Assembly (NCBI GenBank): GCA_903877065.1
Contig: CAIRCR010000479.1
Coordinates: 1 to 35,044 of the forward strand
Source: an uncultured Pseudomonadota bacterium
GTDB taxonomy: Bacteria; Pseudomonadota; Gammaproteobacteria; Methylococcales; Methylomonadaceae
Reading direction: 5' to 3'
Length of the DNA: 35,044 nt
Part shown: in pieces, positions 20,196 to 30,612 of the stretch
Layout: each line of letters opens with the position of its first letter
Numbering within the stretch: the stretch's first letter is position 1
Program-made: the position numbers and the translations under genes
The notes under the pieces: generated by a model
What the model was told of the DNA's origin: nothing
Databases searched by the model: none
Seen by the model: only the letters and a program-made list of their open reading frames with translations

Positions 20196-22202
20196 ATGAT
20201 GTCTAACACCACACACAACCCTAATTTTACTTATCGCCCTGATATTGACGGATTGCGTGCCGTTGCGATTCTTTTAGTCGTCATTTTTCACGCCTTCCCG
20301 AAATTTTTACGCGGTGGTTTTATTGGCGTTGACATCTTTTTTGTCATTTCAGGCTATTTGATTACCAGCATTATTTTCAAACAACAAAGTCAAAATAATT
20401 TCAGTTTGCTTGATTTTTACAGCCGCCGAATTAAGCGAATTTTTCCGTCGTTAATTGTCGTTTTGACGTTTGCGTTAGTGGCAGGTTGGTACATTTTGCT
20501 CGAAAACGAATATGAAATTTTAGGCAAACACATCGCGGCAAGTTCGGTTTATATTTCAAATTTTGTGCTGCAAAGTGAATCAGGTTATTTCGATATTGAT
20601 TCAGAACTCAAACCCTTATTACATCTTTGGTCGCTTGCTATTGAAGAACAGTTTTATTTGATTTTTCCATTATTGTTAATTTTCGGCGCACGTTTTCGTG
20701 TTAATCCATTAGTCATTATTTCAACGTGTTTAGGTATTTCTTTTTTATTGAATGTTCTTCAAATTGACGACAAACCAACCGAGGTTTTCTTTTACCCTAC
20801 TTCACGCGCTTGGGAATTGTTAATTGGTAGTTTGATTGCTTATTTGAGCATTCATTCAATTGGTAAAAAACAAGCAGAAAAACTTTCAAATTGGCTAGCG
20901 TGGTTTGGCGTTTTGTTAATTTTGACCGCGTGGATTTTTTTAAACAGCAAAAACATTTTATTTCCTTCGTGGTGGGCTTTAATGCCAACGATTGGCGCAG
21001 CGTGTTTAATTTTTGCGGGTGAAACAGCGTGGTTTAATCGAAAAATTCTTGCCAGTAGAGTTGCAGTTTTTATCGGTTTAATTAGTTATCCATTGTATTT
21101 ATGGCACTGGGTTTTGTTGAGTTTTATACGAATTACCGAAATCGAAAAACCAAAGGCTTTTTTGCTACTTTCCGTCCTGATAGCAAGCATAATTTTAGCG
21201 TGGTTGACGTACTATTTTGTTGAAAAAAATATGCGTTTTCAAAAATCAAAATTGGTTAGTGCGGGATTGCTAATTTGTTTGTTGCTTATTGGCTCTGTTG
21301 GCTATGTTGTAAAACAACAAAATGGTTTTTCGGGGCGTTATTTATTGAATCCAAATTGGATTGAAGGCGACATTGGTAATGATGTTTATCAAAACAAAGG
21401 TTTAATTTCGGACAAAAAATGTGTTGATAAATATACTAAGGTTGTCTATGAGCAATTTCCTAAAAATGAATTTTGCCTAATACAAGATGACCACTCACCA
21501 CCATCTGTCTTATTACTTGGTGATAGTCACGCGAATCATTTTTTTACAGGTCTTATAAAAAATACCTACTCAACAAGTGACAACTTATTAAATCGTGGTG
21601 CTGGGGGATGTTTTCCCTTTTTTGATAATCCAACAACGCCCAATGAATTATGCCCTGCCCTAATAAATGAATTACTTGAAATGGCAATTGCTACACCTTC
21701 AATAAAAACGGTAATTTTAGCAGGGCGGGCGGTGACGGTAATCAATGAAAAAAGTTTTATTTCTAAAAAAACGACTTTGGATTTTTCGAGTGTAAAAGAA
21801 ATTGATAACCCGTATTTTGTTTTTCAAAACGGAATGCAAAAAACACTGCAACGTTTAACACAAGTGAATAAAAAAATTGTCTTTATTCTTGATATTCCAG
21901 AATTAGAATTTGAACCTATTGCTTGTACTAAACGTCCTTGGCGACTTAGTGGCGAAGAAGCAAAATCACCCTGCGCTGTACTGCGCTCATTAGTTGATTC
22001 TCGTCGTAAAAAATATCTTGAAATAGTCACGAAGGTTTTAATCGAATTTCCTAACGTAAAAGTTCTGGATCCGTTACCTGCCCTGTGTGACGAGACGTAT
22101 TGCTGGGCAATCAAAGATAACAAAATGCTTTATCGTGATAACAATCATTTAAATGAGGTTGGTGCCGTTTATTTGAGTGAAAATTTATTTTTTACAAATT
22201 AA
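20196..22202 (+). CDS. membrane O-acyltransferase (acyltransferase 3) with C-terminal SGNH domain (OafA-like)
   Basis: FTYRPDIDGLRAVAILLVVIFHAFPKFLRGGFIGVDIFFVISGYLI; multiple TM; VLLLGDSHANHFF SGNH motif. Confidence 0.93.
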   Translation: MMSNTTHNPNFTYRPDIDGLRAVAILLVVIFHAFPKFLRGGFIGVDIFFVISGYLITSIIFKQQSQNNFSLLDFYSRRIKRIFPSLIVVLTFALVAGWYILLENEYEILGKHIAASSVYISNFVLQSESGYFDIDSELKPLLHLWSLAIEEQFYLIFPLLLIFGARFRVNPLVIISTCLGISFLLNVLQIDDKPTEVFFYPTSRAWELLIGSLIAYLSIHSIGKKQAEKLSNWLAWFGVLLILTAWIFLNSKNILFPSWWALMPTIGAACLIFAGETAWFNRKILASRVAVFIGLISYPLYLWHWVLLSFIRITEIEKPKAFLLLSVLIASIILAWLTYYFVEKNMRFQKSKLVSAGLLICLLLIGSVGYVVKQQNGFSGRYLLNPNWIEGDIGNDVYQNKGLISDKKCVDKYTKVVYEQFPKNEFCLIQDDHSPPSVLLLGDSHANHFFTGLIKNTYSTSDNLLNRGAGGCFPFFDNPTTPNELCPALINELLEMAIATPSIKTVILAGRAVTVINEKSFISKKTTLDFSSVKEIDNPYFVFQNGMQKTLQRLTQVNKKIVFILDIPELEFEPIACTKRPWRLSGEEAKSPCAVLRSLVDSRRKKYLEIVTKVLIEFPNVKVLDPLPALCDETYCWAIKDNKMLYRDNNHLNEVGAVYLSENLFFTN

Positions 22203-23189
22203 CTCTAACGTTTGTTTGATTTCCGATGGTTGAATTGCTTGTGTACACAAACAATGTATTTTAGCGGGGCTGCAAGCATTACAATTTTTGTCGAGTACAA
22301 AAAATTGGGCTTTTTTGCCAATGGGTTGCCAACGTGCAGGATGAATAGGTTTCATGGGAGGATAAATGCCCAATGAATGCTTTTGCAATGCCGCTGCAAT
22401 ATGTACAGGACCTGTACCTGAAGCAAGTAAACCATCACAGGCGGCAATAAAAGAAATAAATTCAGAAAGAGTCATCTGACCTATTAAATTTGTAACTCGA
22501 TGACCAACTTTATCAATTAGCGGTTGTAAAAATTCTTTTTCTGCATCAGTGCCAGATACAAAAATTTGAAATTGATTTAAGTCCAGCATTTCAATTAATG
22601 AAATAAAATGATCCAAATCCCATTCCCTACCATTACCGCGTGATTTGGGATGCAAAATTAAATTGAATTTATCGGTTTGCAGTAAATTTTCAAATTTTTT
22701 TGGCAATTCGGCTATTTCTGTCAGCGAAAATAAATCTGTGATTTCTTCCAATGAATAATTAGTTTTTATTCCAAAAGGTTTAAGTAGTTTTAAATTGAGT
22801 TGGACTTCATGTAATGGTGAATTTTTGCGACTTAATCTAACGAAAGTATTACATGACAACCAGTGATAAAGTCTGTTGATTGTTCCGATACGCTGGGGAA
22901 TTTGCAACGATTTAGCGTGTTTTGCAATGTTTTGACGTGGCAATACATGAATAATGCACTGTGGCTTTTCACCCGCCAAAGTAACTTCTTTCGTTAAAAA
23001 ATCATCAACATCTATAAAAATATCTACAGCACTACACGTTTCGATAATGGCTTTCGTGTATTTTGTTCCCATAAACCCGACAATCATATTTGGAAATTGC
23101 TGCTTCAAAATAGTGGCTAAAGGTAACGATAAAACAACATCGCCAATACTATCAGTGCGGCTAATAATAACGTTGGTAGGGATTTTCAT
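22185..23189 (-). CDS. glycosyltransferase family 9 (heptosyltransferase-like)
   Basis: NVIISRTDSIGDVVLSLPLATILKQQFPN; ACDGLLASGTGPVHIAAAL. Confidence 0.88.
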   Translation of the reverse strand: MKIPTNVIISRTDSIGDVVLSLPLATILKQQFPNMIVGFMGTKYTKAIIETCSAVDIFIDVDDFLTKEVTLAGEKPQCIIHVLPRQNIAKHAKSLQIPQRIGTINRLYHWLSCNTFVRLSRKNSPLHEVQLNLKLLKPFGIKTNYSLEEITDLFSLTEIAELPKKFENLLQTDKFNLILHPKSRGNGREWDLDHFISLIEMLDLNQFQIFVSGTDAEKEFLQPLIDKVGHRVTNLIGQMTLSEFISFIAACDGLLASGTGPVHIAAALQKHSLGIYPPMKPIHPARWQPIGKKAQFFVLDKNCNACSPAKIHCLCTQAIQPSEIKQTLELICKK

Positions 23190-23196
23190 AAGTGTG

Positions 23197-24138
23197 TTAA
23201 ATAGTTTTGTAAAAAAATTTAATACAGTGCAAGCACCGTTTTAATTTGGTGAATCGATATTTTTTATGGCGCAAAATTTTGTCGCGATATTGAAAAAATA
23301 AAGCCATTCTTAAAAAATTATTACTTAGTGAATAACTTTCATGACTTTTGCATAGCTGACTAATAACGTGCTTTTCAGGCAAGTGATTCGGGCATTTGTC
23401 ATGCAGTGTTGTTAAGCGAGCGTAAGCATTTTCCATGCGTTCTTGTCGTGTTTTTTTCTGAATATTTTTTTGTCTATCTTTTTTAAGAAGTGCATTCATT
23501 ACGTTCATATCGTGTCGGCGATAATGAACTAACACTTCATCAAAAAATTTTACCGAGCCTCTAAAACTTGCGACAAATCCCAGCCAGTTATCATGTGAAA
23601 AAAGAACTGGAAATGGCATCGCGGCAAGAACAACCTCTTTTTTGATAAGCATTGCGTGACCGAGTGCGGATATTCCAGCTTCGATGTACATAATTGGACT
23701 GTCAAAATCGGTAAGTGTTTTGGTATCACTCATTTTTGTGCCTAGCAATTGCCCTTCACCGTCGATAAATTCAGAATCACAATAAACAATAGCGTTGTTA
23801 CCAATTTCACGGATTAAAACTTCGATTTTAGTCGGCAACCAAACATCATCTTGGTCACACGGCGCAACAAATTCACCCGTGGCAAGAGAAAAGCCTTTTT
23901 CAAAGTTTTTGACATAACCAAGATTTTGCTCGTTTATAAAAACAGTTACATTTTTATAGTTAACCGCGTATTCGTTAAGTATGGTTACGGTTTCATCAGT
24001 AGAACAATCATCTACTGCGATAACTTCAATCCACGGGTAAGTTTGCGTGAGAATACTGTCTAATTGCGCTCTCAAAAATCGTTCGCCATTGTACGTTGCA
24101 AGAACCACTGAAACTAAGGGGGAATTCATTATTGTCAT
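23197..24138 (-). CDS. glycosyltransferase family 2 (copy 1)
   Basis: LVSVVLATYNGERFLRAQLDSILTQTY...VDDCSTDET, PCDQDDVWLPTK. Confidence 0.92.
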   Translation of the reverse strand: MTIMNSPLVSVVLATYNGERFLRAQLDSILTQTYPWIEVIAVDDCSTDETVTILNEYAVNYKNVTVFINEQNLGYVKNFEKGFSLATGEFVAPCDQDDVWLPTKIEVLIREIGNNAIVYCDSEFIDGEGQLLGTKMSDTKTLTDFDSPIMYIEAGISALGHAMLIKKEVVLAAMPFPVLFSHDNWLGFVASFRGSVKFFDEVLVHYRRHDMNVMNALLKKDRQKNIQKKTRQERMENAYARLTTLHDKCPNHLPEKHVISQLCKSHESYSLSNNFLRMALFFQYRDKILRHKKYRFTKLKRCLHCIKFFYKTI

Positions 24139-24142
24139 CTTT

Positions 24143-25087
24143 TCAAATTATTTTAAAAAAAACTTTAATGCAATATAACTTTCGGTGTAATTCACTGTGT
24201 TTTTTGTATCGTAAAATTTGATTGCGATGTTTAAAAAATAATCGCATTCTCAAAATGTTATTACTTAGCGAATAACTGTTATAACTTTTACACAGCTTCG
24301 CGAAAACTTCCTTTTCAGGCAAATCAGCAAGACATTTTTCATACAGTGTTTGCAAACGTTCTTGCGCTTTTTTGAGCTTTTGTTGTTTAGTTTCTTCAAC
24401 TTTTTTCTTTTTATGAATCGTACTAAAAACATTGTTGTCGTGACGGCGATAATACACCAGCACTTGATTGACTAATTTAACTGTACCGCTAAAAGTGGCG
24501 ATAAAACCTAACCAATTATCATGTGAAAATAAAATTGGAAAAGGCATTGCTCTTATCACAACATTTCTTTTTATCAACATGGCATGTCCTGGAGCGCACG
24601 CGCCAACAACGTACATTAACGGACTATCAAAATCGCAAAAATTCGCTCTATCACTGAGTGTGTTACCGATCAAATTATCCTCGCTATCAATAAAAGCCGA
24701 ATTGCAATAAGCAATTTCACAATCATCCATGTTATTAAACAGTACGTCGATTTTATTAGGCAACCAAATATCATCTTGATCACACGGTGCGATGTACCCC
24801 CCGTTTGCAAGCAAAAAACCTTTTTCAAAATTTTTCACATACCCCAGATTATTCTCATTTTGCACGACAGTGAATTTATCGTGCTGAGTGGCATATTCAT
24901 TGAGAATACTTAAAGTTTCATCTGTAGAACAGTCATCGACGGCAATGATTTCAAGATTTTTGTAAGTTTGATTAAAAAGACTATCAAGTTGTTTTCGTAG
25001 AAATTTTTCACCGTTATACGTTGCAATAACGATGGAAATTAAAGGATTTTCTGATGGTATGTTCATTTTTTGGCTTGTAATTCCCAA
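24143..25087 (-). CDS. glycosyltransferase family 2 (copy 2, paralogue of copy 1)
   Basis: LISIVIATYNGEKFLRKQLDSLFNQTY...VDDCSTDET, PCDQDDIWLPNK; collinear with copy 1 along its whole length. Confidence 0.92.
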   Translation of the reverse strand: MGITSQKMNIPSENPLISIVIATYNGEKFLRKQLDSLFNQTYKNLEIIAVDDCSTDETLSILNEYATQHDKFTVVQNENNLGYVKNFEKGFLLANGGYIAPCDQDDIWLPNKIDVLFNNMDDCEIAYCNSAFIDSEDNLIGNTLSDRANFCDFDSPLMYVVGACAPGHAMLIKRNVVIRAMPFPILFSHDNWLGFIATFSGTVKLVNQVLVYYRRHDNNVFSTIHKKKKVEETKQQKLKKAQERLQTLYEKCLADLPEKEVFAKLCKSYNSYSLSNNILRMRLFFKHRNQILRYKKHSELHRKLYCIKVFFKII

Positions 25088-25671
25088 AGCAAATGGCTCA
25101 AACGGCTTGGATTGATAATTCGCTTTTCTAAGTTATACCACTTTTTTGCTCGATTATTTTCAGCAGTCAAAGCTGTTTTTGGCACAACAAATTCGTTACG
25201 CAGTTTTTCAAAACGTCCATGAAATCCATACATTTCAGCCATTGGCTCATCTGCGCAAAAATAAGTATGTGTTTCTTTCGTAATGATATTAACGTGTGTG
25301 GGATCTTGAAATGCGGCAGCTGAAGGATAAGCAGGTGTGAGCGCGTAAAAAACACCGTTCGGTTTTAAGACTCGCCAAATCTCATTCATCAATTCGATAA
25401 AAGGCAATCTTGTTTTACGAGTATCGAGCGATAAAATTTGCCGAGGAATATGCTCAATGAAATCAAATGCACTAACGCAATCAAAATAATTATCTTCAAA
25501 TGGGATATTATCCAAAGCTAAATTAGCTTGAACATAAGTAACACCATCAATAATTTGAGGGTCGAGGTCAATGCCATACAGTTCCTCGTAGTTATAAGGA
25601 TTACGAGGGCGATTATTACAACCTAAATCAAGAGATTTTCTATTTACTATTTCTGCCACACGCTGACTCAA
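25063..25671 (-). CDS. class I SAM-dependent methyltransferase
   Basis: SLDLGCNNRPRNPYNYEELYGIDLDPQI, FDCVSAFDFIEHIPR, EIWRVLKPNGVFYALTPAYPS. Confidence 0.85.
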   Translation of the reverse strand: MSQRVAEIVNRKSLDLGCNNRPRNPYNYEELYGIDLDPQIIDGVTYVQANLALDNIPFEDNYFDCVSAFDFIEHIPRQILSLDTRKTRLPFIELMNEIWRVLKPNGVFYALTPAYPSAAAFQDPTHVNIITKETHTYFCADEPMAEMYGFHGRFEKLRNEFVVPKTALTAENNRAKKWYNLEKRIINPSRLSHLLWELQAKK

Positions 25672-25714
25672 AAAATTTAAATTCGATTAGCAATCATAGC
25701 GTTTTTAGCTCAAT

Positions 25715-27103
25715 GTGACTAGAATTCGCCATCCCATTTTTAAACTCCATTATGCCAAATTTGCAAAGGTATTGAAAAACATGGTTATTCAAAAAATTCT
25801 TAACAGATTAGATCGTCAATCACTCAACACTAAGTTGTTGTTGATTATTGGCTTTGCCTATTTAATGACGGTTGCAGTTGGTATTCAGAGCATCGTAGCT
25901 ATAAATATATTGAAAAATAATATAATACAATCTTACGATATTGATTTATTGGGCATTTCTCATATACAACAAGCACAATTGAATCTGGTCAATATCGATC
26001 GTGCCTTACGAAAAATGGCAATGTCTTCAAATTCAACAGAACGATTTGAAGCAAAAAAAGCACTCGATGTTGCAGAAATAGGCGTTAAAAACGAGCTTAT
26101 GGATGCAAACAATCGCCCGACAATGTTCTCTGCTGAAAAATTTTCTCATTTCGATACGTTGTTTGTGTCTTTTTCTGGCAGCGTAAGGCAAATAAGCACT
26201 TTCTTGAGTAAGAGCGAAGTGTTTAGTGATGGGCAATCGATTGATTTATTTGTTAACGCTGAGTTTAATCGCAAAATAAATGCTACTGAAAACGCATTAA
26301 CTGATATTGCAAATTTCAAGCAAGCAGAAGCTAAAAAATCAAGTGAACTGAATGAAGAAATGGCAGTACAACTCAAACAACAGATGTTTTGGCTTTTGTC
26401 ATTTGGTTTGATTGGTAGCATTGTGATTAGTGGGTTGATTGTTCATTCAATTCACCACCCGTTCAACGCTTTGAATACGAGTGTTGAAAATCTTGCAAAA
26501 GGTCGGCTCAATATTGTTGTGCCATATACCGATTATACAAATGAAATTGGCAACATGGCTGCTTCGTTAAAAATTCTTCAAAGTGTCGCTAAAACACTTG
26601 ATGCTGAACGTTGGGCTAAAGGACATGAAGTTAATTTATCTTCCGAATTGCAACAATCAAAACACGTTGCAATTCTCTCTCAAAAATTCATATCGACGGT
26701 ATGCCCTTTACTGAAAGCACTTCATGGTCTTTTATACGTCAAACAAGATGGAATGTTGCAGCTGACAGCAAATTATGGATACACCGATTTGAAAACCCTG
26801 AAACAGACATTTCAATTTGGTGAAGGCATGATTGGACAATGTGCGATGGAAAAAAATCCTATCACATTGAGTAAATTACCAAAAAACTACGTCACAATCC
26901 GTTCAGGGCTTGGTGAATCAGAGCCAAAAGATATTTTTCTGTTGCCAATCATCCATGTGAGTGAAGTTGTCGCGGTACTTGAACTTGCGTTCATGGAAAA
27001 CTTAGGAGAACGGGAAAAATTATTATTGGAAGGATTAAAACCCATTCTTGCAACAGCACTTTATATTTCTTTGCGGAACGCAAAAATTCAATCTTTCCTT
27101 TAA
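25715..27103 (+). CDS. sensor protein: TM - four-helix bundle - TM - HAMP - GAF, no output domain
   Basis: LLLIIGFAYLMTVAVGIQSIVAINIL TM1, 4HB_MCP-like periplasmic region, TM2, HAMP (HHPFNALNTSVENLAKGRLNIVVPYTDYTNEIGNMAASL), GAF-like C-terminus. A more likely start is M at 25781. Confidence 0.75.
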   Translation: MTRIRHPIFKLHYAKFAKVLKNMVIQKILNRLDRQSLNTKLLLIIGFAYLMTVAVGIQSIVAINILKNNIIQSYDIDLLGISHIQQAQLNLVNIDRALRKMAMSSNSTERFEAKKALDVAEIGVKNELMDANNRPTMFSAEKFSHFDTLFVSFSGSVRQISTFLSKSEVFSDGQSIDLFVNAEFNRKINATENALTDIANFKQAEAKKSSELNEEMAVQLKQQMFWLLSFGLIGSIVISGLIVHSIHHPFNALNTSVENLAKGRLNIVVPYTDYTNEIGNMAASLKILQSVAKTLDAERWAKGHEVNLSSELQQSKHVAILSQKFISTVCPLLKALHGLLYVKQDGMLQLTANYGYTDLKTLKQTFQFGEGMIGQCAMEKNPITLSKLPKNYVTIRSGLGESEPKDIFLLPIIHVSEVVAVLELAFMENLGEREKLLLEGLKPILATALYISLRNAKIQSFL

Positions 27104-27117
27104 AAAAGCATGAGCAG

Positions 27118-27663
27118 CTATTTAAAACATTCCAATGCAAGCATTAGCGCGTCTTCACGTCCATTCACTGCCTCATAATAGCCTTTACGCACACCAATTT
27201 CGTTGAAACCCATCGAATCATACAATGCAATCGCATTCACATTTGATGGGCGAACTTCTAAAAACATTTGCTCCGCGTCGCGCCTTGCGATAGAAATTAA
27301 ATGCTCTAATAATTTTCGTCCAATGCCTTGTTTTTGTTCGGTTGGGGCAACACATAAATTCAAAAGATGCGCTTCACCGACAGCCATCGACATAATGCCG
27401 TAACCCAAAACATCATCGCCCAATTCACAAACCCAGCAGTCGTAACGGGTATTTAAGCAATCTCGAAAAATATCTTCACTCCAAGGAAATTGGTAGCTGG
27501 CTTTTTCAATCCCTACAACTTGGGGTAAATCGGTACGGTTCATTTTTCGTAAGCGCATTAGTTCTTTGCGCCCAATAGAATCTGGAAAAACTTTGGCATA
27601 AAACTCCACATCAGCATCGTAAATTATAAAATCTTTTAATCGGTCAAGTAGTCCACGCATCAT
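27118..27663 (-). CDS. rimI: ribosomal protein S18-alanine N-acetyltransferase (GNAT)
   Basis: MNRTDLPQVVGIEKASYQFPWSEDIFRDCL, LLNLCVAPTEQKQGIGRKLLEHLI, LEVRPSNVNAIALYDSMGF. True start may be downstream of the ORF start. Confidence 0.9.
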   Translation of the reverse strand: MMRGLLDRLKDFIIYDADVEFYAKVFPDSIGRKELMRLRKMNRTDLPQVVGIEKASYQFPWSEDIFRDCLNTRYDCWVCELGDDVLGYGIMSMAVGEAHLLNLCVAPTEQKQGIGRKLLEHLISIARRDAEQMFLEVRPSNVNAIALYDSMGFNEIGVRKGYYEAVNGREDALMLALECFK

Positions 27664-28364
27664 TCATTCTCAAGCGATTTAAATGTCTTTAATGCAAATT
27701 GTAAATCGTGCCACACCTTACGCTTTTCAGTTAAAGAACGTAGTAAATATGCGGGATGATAGATTGCAATTAACGGAATATTTTCAAAGTAATGAATACT
27801 GCCACGCAGTTTACCAATTTTTTCGTGTGTGTTTAACAACGTTTGTGCGGCAATTCGCCCCACAGCAATGATAATTTTGGGTTGAATCAACGTCATTTGT
27901 CGATGCAAAAAATCAAGGCAATGTTTAATTTCATCAACGTGTGGATCACGATTTTGCGGCGGACGACATTTTAAAATGTTGGTAATAAAAACCTCTTCGC
28001 GTGTCAATTGCATGGCGCGTAATATTTCAGTTAATAATTGCCCTGCATCGCCGACAAAAGGTTTACCTTGTTCATCTTCATTTTGTCCAGGTGCTTCTCC
28101 GACAAACAGCCATTTTGCGTTTAAATCACCTTCACCAAAAACGGTTTGCGTGCGAGTGGTACACAAACTGCATAACGAACATTGAATAACGTCTGAATGT
28201 AATTTTCCCCATGAATCAGTAATCGAATCCTCAGCCAAAATGACGGGTTCAGGTTCAATGTGTTCAACTTGCGGTACGACAAATTCAGACGTGAAACGTG
28301 ACTGCCAAACGGTAACGCCGATGGTATTCAAATACTGTAAACGGATTGATTCAGAAAGTGTCAT
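27660..28364 (-). CDS. uracil-DNA glycosylase, family 4
   Basis: CSLCSLC Fe-S cysteines, VGEAPGQNEDEQGKPFVGDAGQLL, AIYHPAYLLR. Start MTLSES at 28364 preferred. Confidence 0.88.
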   Translation of the reverse strand: MTLSESIRLQYLNTIGVTVWQSRFTSEFVVPQVEHIEPEPVILAEDSITDSWGKLHSDVIQCSLCSLCTTRTQTVFGEGDLNAKWLFVGEAPGQNEDEQGKPFVGDAGQLLTEILRAMQLTREEVFITNILKCRPPQNRDPHVDEIKHCLDFLHRQMTLIQPKIIIAVGRIAAQTLLNTHEKIGKLRGSIHYFENIPLIAIYHPAYLLRSLTEKRKVWHDLQFALKTFKSLENE

Positions 28365-28448
28365 GTGTAAATAAAATAAAAAATCTGTCAGAATGTTGGC
28401 ATTATAACGCTCAATAAACATCTAAATTTATAAAAACGGGTTCAACTT

Positions 28449-28979
28449 ATGAAACGTAAAGATATTACACCTACCGATAAAGAACTTATTATGCGCGAAC
28501 ATGATTTTATCGTGTCTAAAACGGATTTAACGGGTCGAATTACTTACGGAAATGAAATTTTTATCGAATTTTCTGGCTATGAGGAATATGAATTACTCGG
28601 TAGTCAACACAACATTGTGCGTCATCCCGATATGCCACGAGTTGTGTTTAAGTTACTTTGGGATTATCTGGCACAGGACAAGGAAATTTTTGCTTACGTT
28701 AAAAATATGTCTCGCGATGGCAGTTTTTATTGGGTGTTTACGCACGTTGCGCCAATTGTTGATAAAAATAAACAAAAAATTGGCTATACCTCTGTGCGCC
28801 GAATGCCAAACCCTAAAGCGATTCCAATTGTTTCAGATGTATACAAAACGATGTTGAATGCTGAAAAACAGGCTGGAGCTAAAAATGCAATGGAGGCTTC
28901 AGGTGCAATTTTAGGTAAATTATTAGAAGATAAAGGCGTTAGCTATGAGGGGCTTATCAATGTTTTACAGTCGCTTTAA
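28449..28979 (+). CDS. PAS-domain protein (Aer N-terminal / CetB-like)
   Basis: [88 protein letters not shown]. Confidence 0.88.
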   Translation: MKRKDITPTDKELIMREHDFIVSKTDLTGRITYGNEIFIEFSGYEEYELLGSQHNIVRHPDMPRVVFKLLWDYLAQDKEIFAYVKNMSRDGSFYWVFTHVAPIVDKNKQKIGYTSVRRMPNPKAIPIVSDVYKTMLNAEKQAGAKNAMEASGAILGKLLEDKGVSYEGLINVLQSL

Positions 28980-30594
28980 AATAAACGAGAAAGTGACGTT
29001 CATATCAGTTGAATTGATGTGGGCTTGCTCTCTAGGTTACAGCTGGATGCACGATAGCGGTCAGTCACTTATTCCTGCAATTATGACTGCTGGCTCGATT
29101 CTTTCTGTGTGGGCTTGGCATAAATCGCGTCAGCACAATAAACAGTTGCTTAAAAAACTTGTTGAAACCACAGAATCTTGGCGTAAAGGTGAAGTTTATG
29201 TCCGAATTACGGAAATTAACGGCAAGCAAACAGAATTACAACAAGTCGCGTGGGCATTGAATGATTTAATGGATCAAGTGGAAACGTCACAGGTCGATAT
29301 GTACTATTCAATGGCTTATGTCACTTATGGCGACTTTAGTCGTCGTAGCTATCCAGCAGGATTACACGGTAGTTTTGCAAGCGCACTGAAACGATTAAAT
29401 TCACTCACAAAAATTTTGTCAGAAACAACGAATGCCATTAACGAATTGATGATGGCGTTAAACGAGGGTAATTTTAATAAAAAAGTACATATTACAGTTG
29501 AAGGTGAATATGCACTCGCTATCGAAAATGCGACTAAAACGATGAACACCATGCAACTGATGATTGATAATATCGGTGAAGTGATGAGCAATGTGGCAAA
29601 AGGTGATATTACCCATCGTGTACACGCTCAAGGTCGTGGTGATTTTGCAGTTTTGAAAAACAACGTAAATTTATCACTCGATGCTTTAGAAGGTAGCCTT
29701 AATGATATTGCTTGTATTTCTAATGCACTGTCGCAAGGTGATTTAACGCAAAGCACCGATAAACATTATCCTGGCACATTCGGAGAAGTTATTTCGGGAA
29801 TGAATCGCACAGTTGAAAATCTCAAAGTTTTGGTCGGTGAAATTATAGATTCAAGTGAAATTATCGCAACGGCGGCAAGGGAAATTGCAATGGGTAATAA
29901 TGATTTATCTCATCGCACTGAAGAACAGGCGGCTGGATTAGAAAAAACAGCGGCAAATATGGAAGAGTTTACGCATACCATTCAGCAAAACAGCCAAAGT
30001 GCAAATAACGCGAATGAATTAGCGCGGGTGTCTTCAACGATTGCGCGTAACGGTGTCGCCGCAATGGGTCAAGTCGTTGTGACGATGAACGGAATTAACG
30101 ATTCATCGAAAAAAATTGTCGATATTATTTCTGTTATTGACGGTATTGCTTTTCAAACAAACATTTTGGCGTTAAATGCCGCAGTTGAAGCAGCGCGGGC
30201 AGGTGAACAAGGGCGTGGTTTTGCGGTGGTTGCAACAGAAGTAAGAAGTTTAGCCCAACGTGCCGCCGCAGCGGCTGGTGAAATTAAAAATCTGATTGGT
30301 GATTCCGTTGATAAAGTTCAAGACGGCAGCCATTTAGTGACCAAAGCAGGCAAAACGATGGAGGAAATTTTAAGTTCAATTGAAGGCGTGACTAACACAA
30401 TTTATGAAATTACATCCGCGTCAGACGAACAGTCCGCAAGCATTCAAGATGTCAATCGGGCTTTGGCGCACATGGACGATGTCACGCAACAAAACGCTGC
30501 GCTAGTTGAGCAAGCCGCCGCCGCAGCACACTCGCTCGAGCAACAAACACACAATTTATCAGCAACTGTCGGTAATTTTAAAATTCACTCATAA
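28945..30594 (+). CDS. methyl-accepting chemotaxis protein with multiple HAMP-like units (CetA-like)
   Basis: Short N-terminal TM hairpin, repeated HAMP-like segments ([26 protein letters not shown]), MCP hairpin ([54 protein letters not shown]). Likely start M at 28960. Confidence 0.93.
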   Translation: MRGLSMFYSRFKINEKVTFISVELMWACSLGYSWMHDSGQSLIPAIMTAGSILSVWAWHKSRQHNKQLLKKLVETTESWRKGEVYVRITEINGKQTELQQVAWALNDLMDQVETSQVDMYYSMAYVTYGDFSRRSYPAGLHGSFASALKRLNSLTKILSETTNAINELMMALNEGNFNKKVHITVEGEYALAIENATKTMNTMQLMIDNIGEVMSNVAKGDITHRVHAQGRGDFAVLKNNVNLSLDALEGSLNDIACISNALSQGDLTQSTDKHYPGTFGEVISGMNRTVENLKVLVGEIIDSSEIIATAAREIAMGNNDLSHRTEEQAAGLEKTAANMEEFTHTIQQNSQSANNANELARVSSTIARNGVAAMGQVVVTMNGINDSSKKIVDIISVIDGIAFQTNILALNAAVEAARAGEQGRGFAVVATEVRSLAQRAAAAAGEIKNLIGDSVDKVQDGSHLVTKAGKTMEEILSSIEGVTNTIYEITSASDEQSASIQDVNRALAHMDDVTQQNAALVEQAAAAAHSLEQQTHNLSATVGNFKIHS

Positions 30595-30612
30595 AACGGT
30601 AAGGAATCGATT

